From positions 1 to 36,422 of the forward strand of contig JAXHTH010000200.1 in NCBI GenBank assembly GCA_034211115.1: 36,422 bases of DNA. Reading direction: 5' to 3'. Both the position numbers and the translations under genes were made by a program. Under the pieces are notes generated by a model, which made no database searches, was not told the origin of the DNA, and saw only the letters and a list, made by a program, of their open reading frames with translations. Origin of the DNA: JAXHTH01 sp034211115. Its GTDB lineage: Bacteria; Planctomycetota; Phycisphaerae; Phycisphaerales; SM1A02. Below, piece after piece: positions 23,324-29,549 of the stretch (the first letter of the stretch is position 1; every line of letters starts with the position of its first letter).

Positions 23324-24637
23324 CTACGACCACCGGCCTTCCTTCCACGACGCTCCTTGCCTCTCGTCACCGCTTCTTTTCTTCTCCTCTGTGTCCTCTG
23401 CGCCTCTGTGGTGAGACGCCTCCCACGCCGTGAGGACCTTCTCGATACGCTCGAAGGCCCAGTCGAGGTCTTTCTGTTCGATGATGAGCGGCGGGGCGAT
23501 GCGGATGACGTTGTCGCTCGTTTCCTTGCAGAGCATGCCTTCGTCCTTGAGGGCCTTGCAGTACTTCTTGGCCCCGCCCGCTTCGGGGATGAGTTCGATG
23601 CCGATGAACAGGCCGCGTCCGCGGACCTCCCTGATGATCGGCGCGTCGATCTGCTTCAGTCGCTCAATGAACGGCCGTCCGATCGACTCGGCCCGCTCGG
23701 GAAGCCGGTCTCGGGTGAGGACGGTCATCGCGGCCATGGCCACGGCGCAGCCGAGGGGGTTGCCGCCGAAGGTCGAGCCGTGATCGCCGGGCCGGAAGAC
23801 GCCCATCACTTCCCTCGAGGCGAGGACGGCGGAGACGGGCATCATCCCCCCGCCCAGCGCCTTGCCCAGAATGAGCATGTCCGGCTTGACGTCTTCGTGG
23901 TCGCAGGCGAAGAGCTTGCCGCTGCGCCCCAGCCCGCTCTGAATCTCGTCGGCGACGAAGAGGACGTTGTGCTTCGTGCAGATATCCCGACAGCGCTTCA
24001 GGTAGCCGTCCGGCGGGATGTTGATGCCGCCCTCGCCCTGGATGGGTTCGATGAGCAGAGCGACGGTGTTGGGGGTGATCGCCTTCTCGAAGGCCTCGGC
24101 GTCGCCGAACGGGACGAGCCTGAACCCGGGCGTGAAGGGACCGAAGCCGTGGCGGTACTGCGGGTCGTCGGAGAAACCGACGATGGTGACGGTGCGGCCG
24201 TGGAAGTTGCCTTCCAGGCAGATGATTTCGGCTTTGTCGGGCTCGACGCCCTTGACCTCGTAGCCCCACTTGCGGGCGGCCTTGAGGGCGGTCTCGACCG
24301 CCTCGGCCCCGGTGTTCATGGGCAACACCATGTCCTGGCCGCACATGTCCGTGATCATCTCGCAGAACGCGCCGAACCGGTCGTTGTGGAACGCCCGCGA
24401 GGTGAGGGTGAGTTTCCGGGCCTGATTGACGAACGCCTCGACGATCTCCGGGTGGCCGTGCCCGAAGTTCAGAGCCGAATAGGCGCTGAGCATATCGAGG
24501 TATCGATGGCCGTCCACGTCGGTGACCCAGCAGCCCTCGGCTTCGGCGATGACCACGCCGAGCGGGGCGTAATTGTGGGCGCTCTTCGCGTCGATGCGCG
24601 CGATGTGGCGGTCGGTGTGCGTACCGAGTTGCGTCAT
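23324..24637 (-). CDS. rocD: Ornithine aminotransferase (ornithine-oxo-acid transaminase)
   Basis: 437-residue fold-type I PLP enzyme. The segments NYAPLGVVIAEAEGCWVTD, SAYSALNFGHGHP, LTLTSRAF and LPMNTGAEAVETALKAARKW follow ornithine aminotransferase more closely than acetylornithine aminotransferase. Asp230 (ADEIQSG) and Lys259 (GKALGGG) are the expected PLP residues, and HGSTFGGNPL is present. It makes glutamate semialdehyde from ornithine and 2-oxoglutarate. AAAGGA lies 10 nt before the ATG at 24637. The family core ends near residue 408; the last 29 residues come from an interspersed repeat plus following DNA and are basic and unconserved. It is divergent from arcC. Confidence 0.93.
   Translation of the reverse strand: MTQLGTHTDRHIARIDAKSAHNYAPLGVVIAEAEGCWVTDVDGHRYLDMLSAYSALNFGHGHPEIVEAFVNQARKLTLTSRAFHNDRFGAFCEMITDMCGQDMVLPMNTGAEAVETALKAARKWGYEVKGVEPDKAEIICLEGNFHGRTVTIVGFSDDPQYRHGFGPFTPGFRLVPFGDAEAFEKAITPNTVALLIEPIQGEGGINIPPDGYLKRCRDICTKHNVLFVADEIQSGLGRSGKLFACDHEDVKPDMLILGKALGGGMMPVSAVLASREVMGVFRPGDHGSTFGGNPLGCAVAMAAMTVLTRDRLPERAESIGRPFIERLKQIDAPIIREVRGRGLFIGIELIPEAGGAKKYCKALKDEGMLCKETSDNVIRIAPPLIIEQKDLDWAFERIEKVLTAWEASHHRGAEDTEEKKRSGDERQGASWKEGRWS
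23379..23413 (-). repeat. Interspersed repeat, copy B, inside the rocD reading frame
   Basis: Inverted relative to copy A; read on the minus strand it starts CACCACAGAGGCGCAGAGG. Its first base coincides with codon 409 of rocD and it is translated as HHRGAEDTEEKK. With copy A it forms an inverted pair with about 150 bp between copies. Confidence 0.65.
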
Positions 24638-24862
24638 CGTGGGTCGTTCCTTTCCTGCCTTGGCGGGCCGGCGCCGGGGAGGCCGCCTCGAGGCAGCCGG
24701 GTCCAGTCTCGGCCGTCCCGCTCGGAGCGGTGCGGCCGGGCTGCGGCGCGGCGCGAATCGAGGCCGGACGCGGCCGATTCGGGCGACGGCCGGCGGGCGT
24801 CGAAGGATAGACCCCGCCCCGTGCGGGAGCAAGCGGAGGAGGTCCCGGCCGCGAAGGCGGCG

Positions 24863-24872
24863 TAGACTTCAA
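24863..24872 (+). promoter_or_regulatory. Promoter-like element upstream of arcC (TAGACTTCAA)
   Basis: TAGACT resembles a -10 box and ends 45 nt before the arcC ATG. The same 11-mer GTAGACTTCAA recurs at 27306-27316 ahead of another plus-strand gene. No -35 box is recognised. Confidence 0.4.
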
Positions 24873-24913
24873 CTTCACTTTCAGGCCGCGCGCCGAAGGC
24901 CGATAAGGAATCC

Positions 24914-25876
24914 ATGAAGGACGGCTCCGCGCCCATCGTCGTCGCCCTGGGAGGCAACGCCATCTCGCCCGTCGGCGAGGTGGGCAACATCGCGCAGCAG
25001 TTCCGCCAGACGCGGCAGACCGTCGCCGGCCTCCGGCGGCTGCTCGTCGGCGGCGCGCCGATGATCATCACGCACGGCAACGGCCCGCAGGTGGGCAACG
25101 CGATTCGACGCGTCGAGCTTTCGGCGCACGAGGTCTATCCGCTCGACCTGGGCATCTGCGTCGCCGATGTCCAGGGCGGGATGGGCTACATGATCGCGCA
25201 GTGCCTGATGAACGACCTTCAGCGACAGGGGCGGAACCGCATCGTCACCACGATCGTCACGACGGTCGAGGTGGATCGCAACGACGAAGCCTTCTCGCAT
25301 CCGAGCAAGCCGATCGGGTCGTTCTTCCCGCGCGAGCAGGCCGAGCGGTACATGCGGGAGTACGGCTGGGAGATGGTGGAGATCCCCCGGCAAGGGCACC
25401 GCCGCGTCGTGCCCTCGCCCCGGCCCATCGCGATCGTCGAGATCGATCTGATCCGCAAGCTGGTGGAGAGCGGCGAGCTGCTGGTGGCGGTGGGTGGCGG
25501 GGGCATCCCCGTCTACCGCGAGGCAAACGGGGACCTGGAGGGATGCGAGGCGGTGATCGACAAGGATCTCGCCTCCGGCCTCCTCGCCGGCGGGATCGGG
25601 GCCGCCACCCTCTTCATCGTCACCGCCGTGGACAAGGTCTGCCTCGACTACGGCACGCCGGCCCAACGCAAGCTCGATCGTCTCACCGCCGCCGAGGCGC
25701 GGCGTCATCTCGACGACGGCCAGTTCCCGCCCGGATCGATGGGGCCGAAGATCCAGGCCGCGATCAACTTCCTCGAAGCGTCGCAGCGTGAAGACGCCCG
25801 CGTCATCATCTGCGACATCGAACACATCTCCCCGGCCATGGACGGGGAGGCGGGGACGGTCATCACCCGAGGCTGA
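24914..25876 (+). CDS. arcC: Carbamate kinase
   Basis: 320 residues of the amino-acid kinase fold. VALGGNAI (9-16), THGNGPQVGN, RRVVPSPRPIAIVEID, VAVGGGGIPV, EAVIDKDLASGLLA and PPGSMGPKIQAA follow carbamate kinase throughout. It transfers phosphate from carbamoyl phosphate to ADP, leaving carbamate. AAGGA is 4 nt before the ATG. With argF it could complete a citrulline-to-ATP route; arginine deiminase is not in the window. Transcription diverges from rocD across 276 bp. Alternatively it could supply or drain carbamoyl phosphate used by HypF or the pyrB-like enzyme. Confidence 0.95.
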   Translation: MKDGSAPIVVALGGNAISPVGEVGNIAQQFRQTRQTVAGLRRLLVGGAPMIITHGNGPQVGNAIRRVELSAHEVYPLDLGICVADVQGGMGYMIAQCLMNDLQRQGRNRIVTTIVTTVEVDRNDEAFSHPSKPIGSFFPREQAERYMREYGWEMVEIPRQGHRRVVPSPRPIAIVEIDLIRKLVESGELLVAVGGGGIPVYREANGDLEGCEAVIDKDLASGLLAGGIGAATLFIVTAVDKVCLDYGTPAQRKLDRLTAAEARRHLDDGQFPPGSMGPKIQAAINFLEASQREDARVIICDIEHISPAMDGEAGTVITRG

Positions 25877-26006
25877 TTCTCCCGGCCGGCGGGCAATGGG
25901 GCCGCCCCGCTTGCGTTGGGCTGCCTCAGAGACGACGATCATCCGCCTCGATCACCGCGGCCCCGGCGCGGGGCGGCGAACCGAAGGATTCACGCGAGAA
26001 CTGACG

Positions 26007-27128
26007 ATGGACCGCATGCAGCAACTGGAGCATCGACTGGACGTGCTGGAACGGGATGCCGCGCAGTGGCGGCGGAGGGCGGTGCGGTACCGCGCGCTGG
26101 CCGCGCTTGGCCTGACCTCGCTGGCCGGCGGGATGCTCCTGGCCGCCGCCAACGGCCCGGTCACCTCCGACGTGGTCAGGACGCAGCGGCTGGAGGTCGT
26201 GGATGCCCGGGGCCGGCTCGTCTTCGCCGCCGCGCCGGATGACCGCGGCGGTCGCATCGATCTCTGGACGCGGGACGGGCAGAACGTCTTCCGGGCCGCC
26301 GTCAACGACTCCGGCGGCGATCTGAATATCTGGAACGACGACGGCGGGACCGTCTTCGGCGCCTACGCCTCGACCGGGGGCGGCGAGGTCGGCCTCTGGA
26401 ACACCGAGGGCAAACGCCTCGTTCGATGCGCGACCGACGAGCACGGCGGGCGACTGCACATCAACAACCCGCAGGGCACCTCGGTGGTGACCGCGGTCAG
26501 CGACGAGCGCGGCGCCGGGCGGCTGGGCACGGCGAATGCCGCGGGAACCGAGGTCTTCACGGTCGAGGCCGATGAACGCGTCGGGGCCGCGTTGACACTG
26601 GCCGACAGCGACGGCCATCGCCGGCTCGCGCTGGCGACCGATGCCAACGGCGGGGCGATGTCGCTGTTCAACAAGGATGCCCAGGCCGCGGTGACCGCGG
26701 GCGTGGGCGCTTCGGCCGGGGGGTTTGTAGACATCGCCAACGCGTCCGGCACGCGGGTCTTCGCCGCCGCCGCCGATGACGACGCCTGCGGCCGGCTGGA
26801 CCTGGCCGACGCGGCCGGGCAGCGGGTCTTCACCGTGGACGCGATCGCGGATGTCGGGGCGGCCCTGGCCATGCTCAACGCCAACGGCGAGAAGGCGCTG
26901 CTCGTCGGCGCCCGACCGGATGGCGGCCTGATGAACCTGTTCAACGGGCACGAGGTGCCCGTCTTCGTCGCCGGCTACGCCCGGGGCGGGCTCGGCGGGG
27001 CGATGTCGATCCGCAACGGCCGGGGGATCGCCGTCATCCACGCCGCCGCCGATGACGAGGAGGCCGGCCGCGTGACGGCCTTCGACGCCGACGGCGAGAA
27101 GGGACGGGCGCTGACGCCCCTGCCCTGA
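26007..27128 (+). CDS. Membrane-anchored protein of about 13 tandem 22-24-residue repeats
   Basis: 373 residues. A short helical, probably coiled-coil N-terminus (MDRMQQLEHRLDVLERDAAQW) is followed by a single hydrophobic helix at about 29-48. From residue 60 to the end it is built of 22-24-residue units with the pattern G(G)xLxLxNxxGxxVFxAxxDxxG. The strict Gly/Asp turns and alternating hydrophobics suggest a beta-solenoid or a stacked fibre. The ATG at 26007 follows GAGAA at 8 nt. I do not recognise a named family. The orientation would place the repeats outside the cytoplasmic membrane. It starts 130 bp after arcC on the same strand. Confidence 0.75.
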   Translation: MDRMQQLEHRLDVLERDAAQWRRRAVRYRALAALGLTSLAGGMLLAAANGPVTSDVVRTQRLEVVDARGRLVFAAAPDDRGGRIDLWTRDGQNVFRAAVNDSGGDLNIWNDDGGTVFGAYASTGGGEVGLWNTEGKRLVRCATDEHGGRLHINNPQGTSVVTAVSDERGAGRLGTANAAGTEVFTVEADERVGAALTLADSDGHRRLALATDANGGAMSLFNKDAQAAVTAGVGASAGGFVDIANASGTRVFAAAADDDACGRLDLADAAGQRVFTVDAIADVGAALAMLNANGEKALLVGARPDGGLMNLFNGHEVPVFVAGYARGGLGGAMSIRNGRGIAVIHAAADDEEAGRVTAFDADGEKGRALTPLP

Positions 27129-27162
27129 GCGCTGCCGAAGGATGGGGTTGATTGAACACGCT

Positions 27163-27180
27163 TGCGGGTATGCACCCGCA
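27163..27180. terminator. Hairpin after the repeat-protein gene
   Basis: Perfect 7-bp stem TGCGGGT/ACCCGCA with an ATGC loop, 35 bp past the stop at 27128. There is no T-run. Its place suggests an end-of-transcript structure. Confidence 0.4.
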
Positions 27181-27305
27181 GCTCTGAAGGCGACATTCCC
27201 GGCGGCGGGAGTCGATGCGCGGAACACGCAGATGTCACAGCCGTGCGATGTTCTGCGGCGCGCGGGGATGATTTGTCGATTGGCTTTCGCAGGGGCGATT
27301 CCGGA

Positions 27306-27316
27306 GTAGACTTCAA
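27306..27316 (+). promoter_or_regulatory. Promoter-like element (GTAGACTTCAA) upstream of the 27366 gene
   Basis: Identical 11-mer to the one ahead of arcC, in the same orientation and at a similar distance (about 50 nt) from the start. It is a probable -10 region shared by the two genes. Confidence 0.4.
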
Positions 27317-27365
27317 TTGCCGGTCCTTCGGAATCCCTATCGGTTTTCGTGTGTTATCAGACGTG

Positions 27366-27833
27366 ATGTCTTCCGCCGCTTCCCAACCCCGGCTCCGGCT
27401 CGTGGGCGCCGATGATGAACCCGCTCTCAACGAGTGGGCGCGGTCGCGGCGCGTGCGGCAGGCGGTGATCCGCGAGAACCGGCGGGCGGCGCAGAACCCG
27501 TCCCTGGAGCCGACGGACCCGCGCTGGGTGCTCGCGGTGCGGGCGTACTCCCAGCTTCAGGGCAGCACGATGACGCCGGAGCGGAGGCAGCGGGTCATGC
27601 GCACCGCCCGGCTGCTGGGCGTGCGGCCGTTCGATGCCAACCTGGTGATCGCGATGGTGCAGGATCGCGCGCGGCGGGGCGAGGGGCTGGCCGAGGTGGC
27701 GCCGACGCTGACGCTGGTTCAGAAGCCGCGGCGCCGGGGCCGGCTGTCGCGGCCGTGGATGCGGTGGATCGCCGCCGTCGCCGCCGCCGTCGCGGGCAAT
27801 GCCCTGCTCATCTGGTGGCTGCTGGCGGGGTGA
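27366..27833 (+). CDS. Tail-anchored protein of unknown function
   Basis: 155 residues. Residues about 1-125 are polar, Arg-rich and mostly helical (NEWARSRRVRQAVIRENRR; MTPERRQRVMRTARLLGV), followed by a basic stretch and one C-terminal hydrophobic helix at about 132-153. That layout predicts a cytoplasmic domain tethered by a tail anchor. GTG directly before the ATG is an alternative start. I recognise no catalytic motif or named family. It has its own promoter-like element and ends opposite a convergent secreted-protein gene. Confidence 0.7.
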   Translation: MSSAASQPRLRLVGADDEPALNEWARSRRVRQAVIRENRRAAQNPSLEPTDPRWVLAVRAYSQLQGSTMTPERRQRVMRTARLLGVRPFDANLVIAMVQDRARRGEGLAEVAPTLTLVQKPRRRGRLSRPWMRWIAAVAAAVAGNALLIWWLLAG

Positions 27834-27880
27834 GGCGAGCGAGGCAACGCGGCGCGGACCGGGCACGGCAAAGCGCGAAG

Positions 27881-27909
27881 AAGTCCCCGCGACGGGGGTC
27901 CCGGGACTT
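27881..27909. terminator. Bidirectional terminator-like hairpin
   Basis: AAGTCCC (27881-27887) pairs with GGGACTT (27903-27909), and an inner CCCCG-CGA-CGGGG hairpin (27885-27897) is an alternative fold. The outer stem starts in AAG and ends in TTT, and it lies in the 112-bp gap between two convergent stops, so it could end both transcripts. Confidence 0.55.
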
Positions 27910-27945
27910 TGAGCATCCTTCAGCTTCCCTGCTTTCCGCTTTCTC

Positions 27946-29409
27946 CTACGGGCAGTCGCCCCAGGCGCCGAGGAGTTCGAGGAGATCGGCCGTATCGGTC
28001 GTGCCGTCGTCGTTCACATCGCCGTCCGGCGTGCCCCAGGCGCCGAGGAGGAAGAGCAGATCGGCGGTGCCGACGACGCCGTCGCCATCGAAGTCGGCGG
28101 GGCATTCGTTCTCCGCTTCCGTCACCTCCAGGTCGGTGCCGAGGCCGACCAGTTCGTAAAACTCCTCCTCTCCCTCGAGGAGGAACGTGAAGTAGTCACC
28201 GGGCGAGAGCGTTTCGGAGCCGTCGGCATCGAAGAAGTCGACGCACTCCCAGTTGTTGCAATAGAACGGATAGACCTCGTGATACATCCCTTCCGGGAAG
28301 AAGGGATCCTCCAGTTCGCCGGTGTACTCGAGATAGGTCAGGTCCGGCTCACCGATGCTGGGCTTGACCCAGACGGTGAGGCCGATCCACTCGAGGTGCC
28401 AGCGGCCGGGCTCGCCGCCCCCGCTTTCGAGCATGAGGTAATCGCAGGGGCTGACGATGCCATCCTCGTTGTCATCGTCCCAGTCGGTGCAGGTCCAGAG
28501 CAAATCGAACTCGGGCGACAGCTCGAGCCACTCCCCCACCGGATCCTCCAGCGGCATCGGGTTACCAAACTCGTCGAAGGGCGGGAAGTCCTCGCCGTCG
28601 AGGAACATGCTTCCCTCCGCGCCCGCGACGGTGAGGGAGAGATTGTCCCAGTAGATGTCATCATCGGTCTGGTCGGGCGGGTCCCACGGCCAGGGGATGA
28701 CGTTGGCTTCCAGGCGCTGCAGGAGCGTTCCCTGCTCGAAGTCGGGCCAGCTTCGTTCCGGCGTGTGCCCGCTCAGATCCTGGTATTCGCCGTCCACCTC
28801 GATGGAGACGTACTCGTCGTTTGCGTAGTCGATGATGAGCTCGACGTGGTGCCATTCGTCCCAGGCGAGCTGGTTGCCGATCTCGAGCGGGAGATAGAGG
28901 TTATTGGGGTCTTCGGGGTTGTTGTTGAACTCGTAGAGGGTGATCTTGACGCCGGTCTCGCTCTTGGGCGTCCCGTTGCCTCCCTCCAGCTTGATCTTGG
29001 CCATGAGGTATCCGGGGTGCGTGTCATCCCAGACGCTGAAGTTCGCCTCGTAGATGTTGACGGTGGAAAGATCGCTGCTGGCGCAATAGAAGTCGAAACT
29101 CAGGGTGAACGTTGAGAACGGCTGGACGGGCGGATCGATCAGCCGTCGATCGATGGTCTGGTTTCCCTGCCCGTTGCTGGCGGGCGCGAACTCGTGGAGG
29201 GCGCGCCCGTCGTTGGCGATGAGCTCCTGGATCTCGCCGTAGGCGTCACCCTCGGCGCGTTCCTTGTACCAGCCGTCGTGTCCGTCCAGGGGCGGGTATT
29301 CCGTATGCGCCACGGTGAGATCGTTGAAATCGGTTTCGTAGACGATACCGGCGGAAACCGGGGCGGTCGTGAGCGCGATCAGCGCGAGGAGTGAGGTGGC
29401 CTGCTTCAT
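27946..29409 (-). CDS. Secreted protein with dockerin-like C-terminus
   Basis: 487 residues. The signal peptide MKQATSLLALIALTTAPVSA has an Ala-x-Ala cleavage site. Residues about 22-250 look like a concanavalin/laminin-G jelly roll (TLSFDFYCASS, WHHVELIIDYANDEYVSIEVDG). The middle is acidic and Trp-rich. Residues about 433-487 form two EF-hand-like loops (DFDGDGVVGTADLLFLLGAWG and DVNDDGTTDTADLLELLGAWG) ending WGDCP, the planctomycete dockerin-like type. GGAGG lies 8 nt before the ATG at 29409, which decides the start. A carbohydrate-binding or surface role is likely but unproven; no catalytic residues are recognised. Confidence 0.82.
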   Translation of the reverse strand: MKQATSLLALIALTTAPVSAGIVYETDFNDLTVAHTEYPPLDGHDGWYKERAEGDAYGEIQELIANDGRALHEFAPASNGQGNQTIDRRLIDPPVQPFSTFTLSFDFYCASSDLSTVNIYEANFSVWDDTHPGYLMAKIKLEGGNGTPKSETGVKITLYEFNNNPEDPNNLYLPLEIGNQLAWDEWHHVELIIDYANDEYVSIEVDGEYQDLSGHTPERSWPDFEQGTLLQRLEANVIPWPWDPPDQTDDDIYWDNLSLTVAGAEGSMFLDGEDFPPFDEFGNPMPLEDPVGEWLELSPEFDLLWTCTDWDDDNEDGIVSPCDYLMLESGGGEPGRWHLEWIGLTVWVKPSIGEPDLTYLEYTGELEDPFFPEGMYHEVYPFYCNNWECVDFFDADGSETLSPGDYFTFLLEGEEEFYELVGLGTDLEVTEAENECPADFDGDGVVGTADLLFLLGAWGTPDGDVNDDGTTDTADLLELLGAWGDCP

Positions 29410-29458
29410 CGTTTCATCCTCCGTGGTCCGGGTGCGCCGCGGTCGGCGTCTTCTGATT

Positions 29459-29487
29459 ATTCTGCCCGTTCGGCAGCGCCCACGCAA
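29459..29487 (-). promoter_or_regulatory. Sigma-70-like promoter of the 27946-29409 secreted protein gene
   Basis: On the minus strand, TTGCGT (29487-29482), a 17-nt spacer and CAGAAT (29464-29459). The predicted leader is about 40-45 nt and includes the GGAGG ribosome-binding site. It is one of few spots here with both hexamers at correct spacing. Confidence 0.5.
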
Positions 29488-29549
29488 GCGCGCAATGCGG
29501 TAAACGGGCGCCAATCGGTCGGTGGCGGTTCCCGCGTCGTGCCGGCACC

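Noticed and set aside
23197..23413. Insertion sequence between argF and rocD
   Set aside because: An inverted repeat pair is present, but the interval is about 217 bp with no transposase fragment or target duplication seen; called an interspersed repeat instead.
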